From Trogon surrucura (lineage: Eukaryota; Chordata; Aves; Trogoniformes; Trogonidae), in assembly GCA_020746105.1 (NCBI GenBank), contig CM036626.1, forward strand, positions 18,093,001 to 18,157,000: DNA of 64,000 nt, in the 5' to 3' direction. The notes under the pieces were generated by a model, which saw nothing but the letters and a program-made list of their open reading frames with translations, was not told the origin of the DNA and did no database searches. Made by a program: the position numbers and the translations under genes. Each line of letters opens with the position of its first letter. Position 1 is the stretch's first letter. This document shows, in pieces, positions 35,201 to 45,315 of this stretch.

Positions 35201-36569
35201 ACTTCGGTGAAGCCCGGACAGGGAGCCTGGACAGCCATGGAGTGATTGCTGCTGCGCGTACAACTTCTGATGGTTACAAAAAACATGTAAGCTCTTGAAG
35301 GAATGCAAGCGCTGAGTTATTAATCCAAAGCAAACACTAAAACAATCATTTTACTTAAGAGTGATGCAATGCTTTGGGTTAAATAATGTCTTTGGAAAAA
35401 AAATATTTTCACAACCAAAGTCAATCTCAAGCCTAAAAACAACAATAACAACAACAACAGAGGGCTCATTTGCAATGGGTGGCTGTGGAGGAAAGAAAGC
35501 AGCACAGTCATACCCAAAAAAAAAAAAAAAAAAACCCACCAAAAAAAGAGCACAGCATTTCACGATGGTTGCAATACCAGCGCCTGCCCTGCAAGAAATA
35601 AAACTGGGGGAGCTGGAGGAATTCGGGGTGCACAAATGGGCAGCGTGCTGCCCTGAGCAGCACTCTCAGGGCAGGTTTGGGGACAGCCGGCAGCTGGGGG
35701 CTGCCTGGGGACACACATGAGGTGACAACCTCCAGCCCTGGAGAAGCAGCCAGAGTCTCTGCCCACTCACAGACCAGTCTGAAGACACCACTACCACTCC
35801 CCACCAAATCTAAGCATCCCTCACCCCAAAGGGACAGACCCCACTCTGTGAGCATCCCTCACCCCAGGGACCCGCAAGTCCTGGCATCACCCACCGCTAA
35901 CACACACCTCCATACCCTGGAGAGACCCCCCCAAGCTCTGGCATCGCTTAGTCCACAGAGACCCCCAGCTCCACTCATCCGGCACGCCAGAGAGACCCCC
36001 ACGTCCTGGTACCACTTACCCCAGAGAGGCCACCGAGCCCTGGCACCTCATCCCCCGGCACAGCGCTCTCTTCCCCCTCCTGGTTATCACTTATCCCAGA
36101 GAAAACCCCAGCTCCGCGCATTCCTCACCTTACGCGAGACCTCTCGGTCCTGGCATCACTTAACGCGGACAGACCCCCCCCCGCAGTGCCCACCCCAGAG
36201 AGACCCCCACCTCCTTACGGCAGAGAGAGCTCCCTCACACCCCGACATCACTTATCCCGGACAAAACCCCCCGGCTCCCGCTATCACTCGCCCCCAAGCC
36301 AAGTCCTGTCCCCGCTCCCGGCGGTGAAACCACCCCCACGCCCTCCCCGTCCTCGCAGCCCCCTCGGCGGCACCCTTCCCCGCCGAGCCCCCCGCCCGGC
36401 TCCAGCCCTCCCGCGGCTGCCGGTGCCGGCGCGGCGGGTCCCGTCGGTGCCGTCGGTGCCGTGCGGCGGCGCTCACCCCGGTGATGACGGCGCCGTGCCC
36501 CGCGGCCAGCAGTAGCAGCAGCAGCAGCAGCAACACCGGCGGCGGCGGAGAGCCGCGCAAGCTCCGCAT
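29158..36569 (-). CDS. PROK2: PROK2 prokineticin 2 precursor, whole gene span
   Basis: Secreted cysteine-rich peptide ligand of the G-protein-coupled receptors PROKR1 and PROKR2. In mammals it acts in circadian output, olfactory-bulb neurogenesis, GnRH neuron migration and gut motility. The gene has three coding exons, 36569-36477, 32722-32597 and 29283-29158, with introns of 3754 and 3313 bases. Both have GT...AG ends and both fall between codons. The spliced product is 114 residues: signal peptide about 1-26, then the mature peptide beginning AVITG, the strictly conserved receptor-activating N-terminus, at residue 27. Ten cysteines are present, six from exon 2 and four from exon 3, as in all prokineticins. 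The [15 protein letters not shown] segment matches PROK2 rather than PROK1. The C-terminus after the last cysteine is 11 residues ([11 protein letters not shown]), several longer than human PROK2. The gene converges on GPR27, as in human. Confidence 0.96.
29667..29721 (-). mobile_element. Short CR1 fragment in PROK2 intron 2
   Basis: TGATTCAGGCTGGAAGAGAC followed by CTCTTGAAGTCATCTTGCCT is the eroded CR1 3'-end block, normally GGTTGGAAAAGACC...AAGATCATCGAGTCCAACC. It lies about 0.4 kb inside intron 2. Only about 55 bases remain recognisable. Confidence 0.75.
29722..32596. other. PROK2: PROK2 intron 2 remainder
   Basis: No additional coding exon was recognised. Mammals have an alternative in-frame exon between these two that adds a very basic segment; no comparable basic frame with splice sites was seen here. 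The interval holds a CACGTG at 30195-30200, a perfect short inverted repeat at 30179-30195, and AT-dinucleotide repeats near 31.85-31.97 kb. Confidence 0.5.
31841..31976. repeat. (TA)n / (TG)n-rich microsatellite region
   Basis: The segment has ATATATATATATATGTA near 31843, further TATA words, and a mixed TATATATGTGTGTATATACA run near 31940. It is an impure AT/GT dinucleotide simple repeat in PROK2 intron 2. Confidence 0.85.
32597..32722 (-). CDS. PROK2: PROK2 coding exon 2
   Basis: The acceptor AACTCCAG precedes GCC TGC GAC at 32722. The exon encodes 42 residues, starting [16 protein letters not shown] and ending ECHPLSHR, and the donor GTGAGT follows at 32596-32591. It contributes six of the ten prokineticin cysteines and the core of the disulfide fold. 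Exon boundaries fall exactly where the human PROK2 ones do, after AVITG and before VPF. Confidence 0.96.
35437..35534 (+). repeat. (AAC)n run and A19 tract
   Basis: A short AACAACAATAACAACAACAACA-like trinucleotide run is separated by about 55 bases of GC-balanced sequence from 19 consecutive A residues. Both are simple repeats within PROK2 intron 1. No retroposon body was recognised between them. Confidence 0.75.
35810..36300. repeat. Degenerate 34-36 bp minisatellite, PROK2 intron 1
   Basis: The motif CCAGAGAGACCCCCA followed by GCTCCTGGCATCACTTA recurs in diverged form. Successive AGAGAC cores lie at 35921, 35957 and 35991, with related cores near 36025, 36095 and 36200. Copies differ by many substitutions and small indels, so the array is old or imperfectly homogenised. 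It is C-rich on the + strand and ends less than 200 bp from the exon 1 donor. Confidence 0.75.
36477..36569 (-). CDS. PROK2: PROK2 coding exon 1 (signal peptide and AVITG)
   Basis: The ATG at 36569-36567 starts MRSLRG, followed by PPPPV, nine leucines and AAGHG: a typical signal peptide with predicted cleavage before AVITG (residues 27-31). The donor GGG|GTGAGC follows at 36476-36471. The leucines are mostly CTG codons, so the + strand shows a CAG-repeat-like run at 36507-36533. The MRSL start is shared with human PROK2, which supports this initiation codon. Confidence 0.95.
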
Positions 36570-36656
36570 GGTGCCGTCCCGCGGCCGCGGCCCCTGCGCT
36601 CCCCGCGGGCGCAGAGCGCGGCGCAGCGGAGCCGGTCGCGGCGGCCGCCCCAGCCG

Positions 36657-36663
36657 TTATAAA
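36657..36663 (-). promoter_or_regulatory. PROK2: TATA-like box of PROK2
   Basis: Read on the - strand this is CTTTATAACGG, 88-94 bases upstream of the PROK2 ATG in otherwise GC-rich DNA. It would place transcription initiation near 36630 and give a 5'UTR of about 60 bases. The placement is inferred from position and motif only. Confidence 0.6.
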
Positions 36664-36685
36664 GCCGGGGGCTGCCGGCGGCGAG

Positions 36686-36692
36686 TGAGTCA
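36686..36692. promoter_or_regulatory. PROK2: TGAGTCA AP-1-type site upstream of PROK2 TATA
   Basis: A perfect TGAGTCA (TGACTCA on the - strand) lies about 23 bases upstream of the TATA-like box. This is a position where an activator site would be functional. AP-1, NFE2/MAF or similar bZIP factors recognise this heptamer. Occupancy is unknown. Confidence 0.5.
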
Positions 36693-36834
36693 CCCCCGCC
36701 CTGGCAGCGCCGCGGCCGCGGACCGACGCGCGCACCCCACCGCTCCCAGGTGCGCGGTCGCGGGGCGAGACTGCGGGGAGGGGGCGGGCGGCCGGGGGAG
36801 GAGGCGGTGGATGAGTGGGGGGCAGCCTGCGGAG

Positions 36835-37150
36835 GTGGGGGACACCCTGCAGCAGGTCCTGGGGACACCGGAAAGCAGCGTGGGGGATGTCCCTGGGCTG
36901 GTCAGGGGACATCCCGCAGCAGGTCTGGGAAGGACATCTCTCAGCAGGTGGGGGTGACAACCACCAGCATGTTGGGGACATCTCACAGAAGGTCTAGGGG
37001 ACATCCCGCAGGAGGTCTGGGGGAAATTGTCCTCCAGCATGTTGGGGACATCCCTCAGAAGGTCTAGGGGTTGGTCCAAGGGCTCAGTGGGGGACATCCT
37101 GCAGCAAGTCAGGGGCAGCTCCATAGGGATCCTGCAGCAGGTGGGAGGGT
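36835..37150. repeat. Degenerate 23-bp minisatellite upstream of PROK2
   Basis: The unit approximates GGGGACATCCCGCAGCAGGT plus CTG, 23 bases. GGACA(T/C) cores lie at 36840, 36863, 36907, 36932, 36976, 36999, 37046 and 37092; spacings are close to multiples of 23. The array starts about 265 bp upstream of the PROK2 ATG and is G-rich on the + strand. It is unrelated in unit to the minisatellite on the intron side. Confidence 0.85.
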
Positions 37151-40100
37151 CATGGGTCCCGCCATGGGTCAATGGCAGCCCACAGCTACTGAAGTCAGCC
37201 TGGAGGCCTGTGTCGGCCCCAGAGTCCATGTTGCCTCTGCTTATGCTCCTCAAAGTTCCTGTTCTGCAGCAGACCCAGCAGCTCTCCTGCCAGCCCCAGC
37301 CTCAATGTTCACCCTGCTCCCCTCTATGAACAGGAGCCACGTGCAGCCACTCACCCAGCCTCTGCTGAGCCCCAGCACTGCTGTGGGCAGCTGTGGTGAT
37401 GGAACACATAGACCTGCCCCTTAATTCTTTGTGGACCTGTGTGAACATCTGGACCCTCAAACCCCTCTGAACTTATGTTCTCCTGCACTCCCTCCTGCCT
37501 GCCCTTCTCCCCTTTGCCTTGGGCAGCCCCTGCCTGAGCTCTCCCATCTCCCACAGCACCCAGGGAATGAGCAAAGCAGCTCTCTCCTTCAGCAGGGCTG
37601 CCTTGCACCAGAAGATCTAGGGGGAAGGCAGGGGAGGGGGAGCAGGGACCCTCATTTTGGAGGCAGAGCACCACTAGATCCTTCCAGTCATAAAGCTTAA
37701 CCATGGTCTGATTACCTCAGTGAGCTCCTCTTTCTAGGTGTGCGCTGCTTAAATTTAACACACGCCAAGGTTTGACAACTATTGGTGCTACCTTTGGGCA
37801 CCTCCATCCACTGTAGGGGCAGAACACCAGAGCCCAGTGACAGACAGTAAAACACTCGCAGAGTTCCCTTCCTGCCTCTCTCACTGTTTTTTCTTCTCTG
37901 TTTTCTTTTCCTTACTTTTCCAGATCTTCATACTTCTTTTTACCTTTCCTCTCCCTCCTAACTCCCTTTTCCTCTATTTTCCTGCCCCATTTCCATCTCT
38001 CCCTTCCCTCCGTGCCGCTCCCCCGCTCTGGCGTGTCCCGTTCTCACATGAGTCCCTGTTTTCACAGATTTTTCAAATTCTCTTTTTTCCAAACAGGAAG
38101 GCTGAGCTTCTCCAGAGCCCTGAGTCCTCAAACAGCCTCATTCTTCGGCTGAGGCAGGTTTAAGCGCAGCTGAAGAGGAGCGTAAAACAAACCAAGTGTC
38201 TCAGTGCGCTCCGGATTGGATCAATCCCGGTCAGGAGCTGTCGAATCGATTCGTTAGCGGCATCCCCTCGGGGGGTCAGCCTGTCTGGAGGTGTTTTCAT
38301 TACAAACGTGGCCTTTTTGGGTGCTTATGGCTATTCCGTAAAAGTGCGCTCGGGACAAATATGGGCTGAGTAAACAGAGCCGTGCTCCGAGGGTGTTTTA
38401 AAAGCATACTGGGATAAGACAATTTTTATGTGGAAGTATTAAAACTAACCAGGACAGATCCTTAGCTGTGTAAACACATGTTGCTGGCCTGATCCATCAT
38501 CAGTTCAAACCAGGTGAAGGGATTAGCTTGTTTTATATTTTCTTTGTATCCTAGAAACTAAAAATGAATATAAAAAAAATTAATTACTATTTTCACACTC
38601 TCCAGGTGTCCAGAATTTTAAACGACAAATTATCATTTTCATCTCTGAACTTCCCGATCTTTCAAAAACACCACAGAATTGAGGATAAATAAGAAGTGAG
38701 AATGGAAGAATTTTGTGCAGTTTTATGTAGACCCAGCCATTTCTTGTAAAGGCTGTTTTACATAAAATGTTCTTTATGAAAGGTTTCAGTCATCAGCCTG
38801 GAAAAGCAGTGTTGTACATTAAGATGGGTATGCTATAGACTTGCTAACACACACCCTAACACAAATATTACCAGCTTGGACTAGAAAAGGTTCGCTATTA
38901 AAAAAGATCTTACAACTCTCTATGGCCTGTAGGTGATTACAAAACTGTAATGAAACCTTAATTGAATCCAATTAAATTATTGCTGTTCTTTTAAAAAGTG
39001 AGAGTTGAGGAGGTGAATCTCCGGATTTCAGTGTCATTACCTCCTAGATAATTGTTCAGCTTCAAAAGTAGTAAAAATCCACAAAGTGCCTCAATTGTAA
39101 ATCTTCATATTGTCCATCTCAGAAACGCACCAGAATTTCAGAAGCTTTTTTGATCCACTTTGAAGGATAGCCTTATATTAGTTTTCTTCATTTAAAAGGT
39201 GGGTTTTTTTCATAGCTGAGATTTTACTGAACTAATTAATTCTGAAACGTAGTATTTCCTTTAGTATTTCTTCATGTCTTTGCTGTGTAAATCAATCTAC
39301 TTCATAGGAAATTTTCTCCTTCCATGTGAGGACACCCAGCAGTAGAATCCAGAGCAGCCACCCCGCAGGCAAGGCTCCCGTGGAGCTACAGCTTTGCCTG
39401 TGCTTGGGCTCGCTCCCCAAGAGGAACACAAGAAGTCCCATTTTCAGATCATCTTCACAAATCCACTAAATATCTTCTTCTACCATAAACCTCAAACATG
39501 AGCCTGAGTAAATATCACTCCAAATTAATCACAATACTTCAGATTTGACAGAGCATGTTAACAATCATCCAAAAGTCCTCGGTTGTTTTAAGAAATACCT
39601 ATTTTTGGCTTTGAGTGCGGTTGGTAGCTCGCTCTGGTTCTTCTCAAAGCCTCAATTTTACTGAAAGCTAACTGTGAGTAGGCATTCAGATAATTATTTG
39701 GCCTATTCAAGTGATAATGCACTCCAGTTTACAGATTTTTGAAGACGAAGAATGTGAATACATCAGCTATCTCACAAGATAATTTTCTCATAAAAGAAAT
39801 GAGAAAAAGCATGTAATGCGAGACAGGAGAATTATCTTTTTGTCCTAAAAACTCTCTTAATAATGACAGTATCTAATCTATTTAATCTTTCGCACTGTGT
39901 ATCCGACAATGGTCTGAATTCAGCAAAGTGGTGTAAGTTTGCTGACTCTAGTACAGGAAGAATATACTTATCTATACCAGATGCTTATATAGATTTATAC
40001 TCTGGGTGTGAAAGTTCACCCAAGACGTGGAAGATCTCAAATCAGTTGCCTTCAGTGCCAGGAATAACCTGAACACACAGTTCATGCAAGGATATCTGAA

Positions 40101-40769
40101 TTTTTAAGCCGTAGCCTGTGTTGGGATGCTGCCCTTCTCTCACCCAACATTTCTGCTTTATGCCAGCAATTAACATTTTGTGAAGCAGAGGCCGGCTCAG
40201 ATCATCCCCTCTGCAGGTGACCAGCCCAAGACCCGAGATGTTTCATCCTCTGACTCGGGGATTGTACAGAAGGCAGAAGCCCTTTCTGCTTGTGTTGGCA
40301 CCATTTGGGTCCCCAGTGTTTACCTAGCTACCACTGATGTTTTTTCACTTGTGAAGATTTTTCTAAGTTACTTCTGACTTTTCTATCTCTCTCTGATGTG
40401 GCTGAAGTTGGCTGATGCCGTCACAACTTACCTGCAGCAGGCTGGCTGAGAAACGAAGCCTTCGTACCTGCAACTCGCGCTGAGACTATAAAACCCAGCC
40501 GAGATCTGAAGTGTAAATGGCTTTAGCAAGTCTGGGCACCCACCGGTATGATCCTAGATTGTATAGGCAGCAGTTTGCTTAATTGTGTAATGGAGAGAAA
40601 ATGAAAGGCAATTTCGACTGCCGTACGCAAGTCCTACGCTTGTAGTTGCTTTTGGAGGTGTCCACAAGGCTCCTGCTTGCGTGAACTTGTACGTCTGAGA
40701 GGTCAGCAGGTATCTGCCCCGGGATGGGACACAGGTGAGGAGGGAGTGTGGAGAGCAGCAGTGGCACGT
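37151..40769. other. PROK2 upstream flank, non-coding
   Basis: No gene was recognised. A CACGTG E-box lies at 37338-37343, about 770 bases upstream of the PROK2 ATG. A pyrimidine-rich tract runs over about 37.87-38.05 kb. From 38.4 to 40.1 kb the sequence is AT-rich, apparently unique, and without convincing coding frames. Confidence 0.5.
37338..37343. promoter_or_regulatory. PROK2: CACGTG E-box upstream of PROK2
   Basis: A canonical CLOCK/BMAL-type E-box hexamer in the 5' flank. Mammalian Prok2 is clock-controlled through promoter E-boxes. Here a single hexamer at about -770 is suggestive only, since CACGTG occurs several other times in the window. Confidence 0.35.
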
Positions 40770-40860
40770 CATAGAATCATAGGATTGTATCAGCTGGAAG
40801 AGACCTAGAAGATCATCGACTCCGGCCTATAGAATCATAGAAAACGTCCACCCGCATCCA
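40770..40860 (-). mobile_element. Short CR1 3'-end fragment
   Basis: CATAGAATCATAGGATTGTA followed by CAGCTGGAAGAGACCTAGAA and GATCATCGACTCC is the CR1 3' end in reverse orientation. A second TATAGAATCATAGAA follows about 60 bases later, suggesting two nested or rearranged pieces. No longer body is present. Confidence 0.85.
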
Positions 40861-43800
40861 GCTGTCCAAGAAACAAGGAACTGCTCACCACGAAGGGGAC
40901 ATCTTGCCACCCACAGTTCAGTGGGCCACAATGGTCGTTCCTTGTGGTTTTTGCACCTCAGGCTCAAGACTGGCCTTTTCTGACATCAAATAAACTAATC
41001 CATTTTAAAAAAAAAGTCTGAAGAGGCATGCAGATTTTAGGATTAGAAGAGGCACTGTAGTCTGAGTTCCTACTAAGCCAGACGTTTCATTAGTGAATCC
41101 TAAATATAGAGAGATAAGTTGTTTTTTAAACTAGCACATATCTCAAGAGAAATCAAGCATTGGCCTGAAACAATGAAGAATTCACCATTTCCCTCAGCAA
41201 GCCGCTCCAGCTCTTCGAATCTCGTTTTCTGTTTGAATTTCCCTGATTTGGACCAGCACATGATATTATGCCCTCTAATATCAGAAATTTCAACTCCTGC
41301 ATGCAATTACAAGCTGGGAACAAGTTCCACAACACCTTTTTATTAACGTTGAGCCCTCTTACTCTCTTGCTAGGAAGCAACATTTTTGTCACCGTCAAAT
41401 TATTCTGTTAGCTCATCCCCAAGCCCTTTCCAATAGATCAACAAACTTTGTAAAGTTTCTGGCGTGATTTCAGGAATATTCTCTCCCCGTACGATGAGCC
41501 ACACGGCTCTACTCTTAGCTAGATATTCTTGCAGACTGAGTCCGCTATCAGCATATAAACAAAACCAGCCTTGTGAATACACTATTTTTTTTTTCGTTTT
41601 CAATGAAACAGATTTGCAAAAATCTTCAGCAACAAAAAAGCATCTCAAGGTGTTTTTATTTTTGAGGTCAGATAAGAATAGTTGTCATGTGCTGCTGTTC
41701 AAGTGGTATGTTCCTGGAGCTTCTTGCGTCTCATGACACCACTTTTCGGTGCTGCCGTTGTCATAGTAGTCCATGAAGAACCTTATGTAAGGAAAAAGAA
41801 GATGGTTCTGCAGTATGTTAAAAAAGAGCGTGTAACAGATAAGTGCTAATGTTCTAGATTAGGGATTTTTTACTCTGCGCTGGATCATGTAACCGCATGA
41901 ATCATTTTTGATTGCGAAGTACACGTTCTCCCGTCAGCTCGGAGGGATTGAAGTGGAATATTACAGAGTCTGCTCATGAAACAGTGGCATGAAAAAGCTG
42001 CAAACACACAAATAAAACCAGCAATTTCTAGTTGCTCTTGAAAAATTACTCCTTTGTCTCGTACACAGATTTTGTTTAGTCTTCGACACATCCGTCTGAC
42101 TGCGTTTGCAAAGTCCAGGGCAGCACAATTCTGAATGATTCAGCGGGAACTGCGGATTTATGTGATGGGCAGGGACTCGACGCCTTTCTGTAATTTTCAG
42201 ATACGTCTTTAAAAAATGTAGAATTTTTGCCAAGAAGATGCAATATCACTTTGGGGAGTTAGCTGGACTTTGGGGAAATATTCTTTCAACCTTTTTTTCT
42301 TCCTGCTGATTGCTTTTGGTAGGAAACATCATTCCTCTGCTCACCAAAACAAGTTAGTAGCTGCAAGCTGTGGGTAGGGACTGGATGATGGAGCCATGCT
42401 CTTTCTCGAACCTACAGAGCGAGGTAGTTTTTCATTGAGATGGAACTTACTGGGCCATGGGGGAAGGAGATGGAAATGTTTCCACAACCATACAAATCTA
42501 CCAAATGCAAGAACTGCAGGCGGGTTGTTCAGGAGGGCATTGCTGTAGCTCTGCTACAACACAGACAGGGGATTTATCACGTGCCTCAATGGGAGCTGGC
42601 TAGACCGATGCCGAGCAGGCTTTGTAAGCCAATATTTAAAAACTAAAACACCCTGCCTTTCCTCCCTGCCTGGGCCCTCACGGGTGCCTCTGGTCACTGC
42701 CAGCTCTGCCTGCACACCCCAGGTCGTGCTACCTGTGCAGGTGCCTCCCATACCTCTCTAAGCACCACACAGGTCTCCTCTGTGCCCCTCATCATGAAAA
42801 TCAGCAGCAGCACTATGAATGCTGCTAATATGTGCCCTATCTCCAAGGGTGCCAAGAAGAGGTCACTTGTTCAGTTTTTATTTACTGAGCTCATGCTGCA
42901 TGGTTTCCTCAGATTGCCTGCAGCGAGCAGTCAGAATTTTTTTTTTTCTCCTTAACACACAGTTTAGTTTCTGTTTTGATTCTCTTGCTTCTCTTTTCCA
43001 GTCCTTTGCTGGAAAGTGGTGGTGGTCAGAGAGAGGATACAGGGCGGGTTGTGCTTCTGCCCTTATTAGCATATTAGTTTAGGGAAGAATTTACCCTCAG
43101 AGGCAACACCCAGAGACAAGGGTCAGTTGTTTGGCTCTTGCATCCTGGGTGTTGCAAATTCCCAGAATCAGCTGGGAATTTCTCCCCTAAAATCACTTCT
43201 CCTGCACTTTTGTTCTGTCCCTCTGTCTTCACGAGGCATGTGATATCTGCAGCTTTTCTCCTGTTGGTTTGGGGTATCTACAGTAGGTCCTGGTGTGGGG
43301 GTTCAATCTGCAGGGAAGGAATTGGGAGGCAATAACGCAGGTGGGACCACATTCCTGTACATCCCCCTGGATGGGGTGTTCACCACTGCTAATGGGCGAT
43401 TAGCAGCCTTCCCTGATGCTCTGAACATTGGTCATCCAAGGCAGAACCACAAAAACACACACGCAGAAGGATCTCATCCACTTTCTGGTCAGTCTTTGCC
43501 TTCAGGTCCCCCACAAGGGTTTTTTTTTCTCTTTCTCTCATATTTGTCTTTGTCTCCTGTACTTTGTGCTGTTTCACCTTTGAGTGCTACAAAAAGGTGG
43601 GTATTCCCAACACAGCTAAGGTGCCTCCAGGACCTGGAGTACTACTGAATTCCGTTTTCTGCTTTTCGTCTCTACGCAGGATTGCTCAGAAAGGTGAAGA
43701 TTCCAGCAAAATGGTGTGATAGCAAAAGAAGCATGCATTAAAAACCCTGTGGGGATGGCTGCAAAATGCTTCCCCTCACCAGAGCCACCTCTAACATGGA

Positions 43801-45036
43801 AACTTCACTTACTACCCTCTTAAGTATGAACTTAGAAAATTACAACATCTCTCTAGCAACTTGCATTTCTGAGAATCCCAAAGCACTTAGTAAATCGCAT
43901 TCTCCTGAATAACTTTAGCTGTGGCTGGGATACAACCAGATCTGGGGTGACAAGTAGCAAGTGTTTAACTTCACATGCCCACATTAAAGAAGAACTCCGA
44001 ACTAGAAAAGGACCCCACCCCACGGCTTGGTGGCTGCGTTTTGTTTTTTCTGTTTTGTTTTCTTTCTTAGGATGCAGAAAATAAAATGTGAATGTGGAGC
44101 TTGGATCCGTTTGCTCTATTCTCAGGAAAAACCGTGGAGTCTTCAGCATCACCGAAAAGCCAGCATCTTAGTTTTGTCTGTCAGCCAAGTGCAGGGCACC
44201 CTGACAAACTGCAGTCACTGGGGCAAGTCCTGTACACGCGTGTGAGGGCTCTGCCTTGGGCTGCAGTCCTGCAAACACTGTAACCGCCGGGTTTTCGCTT
44301 GGTTGCTCTGACTAAGAGGTTGACGCAGACCCTGGGGTCAGGGCAGGAGGAGGCGGCTGCGGGCAGGACGCAGGCAGGGAAGCCCTGGCTGCCCCACAGC
44401 CCCACGCACCCACCAAGCCCTGGCTTTCGAGGGATGAGCTCGACCTCCCGCATCACCTTCTGAAAACGAGCCGCTACAAAGGAGAAACCATCCACCTCGC
44501 CCTCCTACTCCCGGCTCTGTTCTTCTGCCAACTCGCTTTTCAAGAGCCACTAGTGCAAAGGGCAGCTAATAATTCCAGGAATGCAAGTTGGTTGCTTTTA
44601 TGGTAAAGATCAAACAAAACCAAACTGCCAGCAACGCGGGCTGGTGTTGGCTGCCTGCCTCAGCGGCTCGCCGAGTGCTGGGAAGATGCATTTCATCCTC
44701 CGAACAGCTCGTTATCGGGGTAGAAGTCACTAGACCACAGATGGGGGAGAACGGAGGGTGTTGGGGACGAGGAAGGCACGAGGTTGAGGGAAAGGAAGCA
44801 GCAGAAAGGAGTGAGGTTGGGATGTGAGAGGCAAAAGATAGAGTGCAGGGTGTCTGTGTTCGGCCACACAGCCCGACAGCACCTCTGACATCTCAAAACT
44901 GCTTTACCAGGTGCTGCACATTGTCTTAATCCTGTCTTCCGGGACATCTTGGGGCATGGCACGGGGATCTGGGTCGTGTACGTCCAGGTGGGCTGCTCTC
45001 CCCCAACCACAGACCAGCCTTTTCAGCCAATGTCCC
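40861..45036. other. Gene desert segment, no gene recognised
   Basis: Mixed AT-rich and moderate-GC unique sequence. Short open frames occur on both strands without domains or paired splice sites. An inverted repeat with 10-base arms lies at 43156-43181. No RNA gene was recognised. Confidence 0.5.
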
Positions 45037-45315
45037 CATAGAATTATAGAATCATAGAACCATAAAGGTTGGAAAGGACCTTAAGATCATCAAGTCCAAC
45101 CTACAGCCCTACACCACCCTAACACTAAGCCATCTCCTGAAGTGCCGCATCCAGCCGGTTTTTAAACACATCCAGGGATAGTGACTCCACCACCTCCTTC
45201 GGCGACCCATTCCGATGCTTCACTGCCCTTTCGGTGAGGAAGTTCTAAACTTTCCCTGGTGCAACTTGAGCCCGTTCCCTCTTGTCCTATCACTATTCAC
45301 TAGGGAGAAGAGGTC
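45037..45315 (-). mobile_element. CR1 LINE 3'-end fragment, well preserved
   Basis: It begins with the terminal repeats ATAGAATTATAGAATCATAG, then GGTTGGAAAGGACCTTAAGA, TCATCAAGTCCAACC, the CATCCAGGGATAGTGACTCC and CACCACCTC segments, and TTGTCCTATCACTA. This is a 5'-truncated, reverse-oriented CR1 copy of about 280 bases. It is the least diverged of the CR1 fragments in the window. Confidence 0.95.

Larger units (their letters stand above)
32723..36476. other. PROK2: PROK2 intron 1
   Basis: This 3.75 kb intron has GT at its exon 1 end and AG at its exon 2 end. No further exon was recognised. It contains AT-rich sequence, an AAC-type trinucleotide run at 35437-35459, an A19 run at 35516-35534 and, in its first 0.7 kb on the exon 1 side, a degenerate minisatellite. 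Confidence 0.7.
36280..36830. promoter_or_regulatory. PROK2: CpG island at PROK2 promoter and exon 1
   Basis: CpG density is high around exon 1 and the upstream region. It includes the TATA-like box and the AP-1-type site described separately. A CpG-island promoter with a TATA-like element is consistent with regulated, tissue-restricted expression. The boundaries are estimates by eye. Confidence 0.65.

Noticed and set aside
35677..36327. 216-codon + frame in PROK2 intron 1
   Set aside because: It is a read-through of the 34-36 bp minisatellite (Pro/His/Arg-rich), on the strand opposite PROK2, without splice sites or homology.
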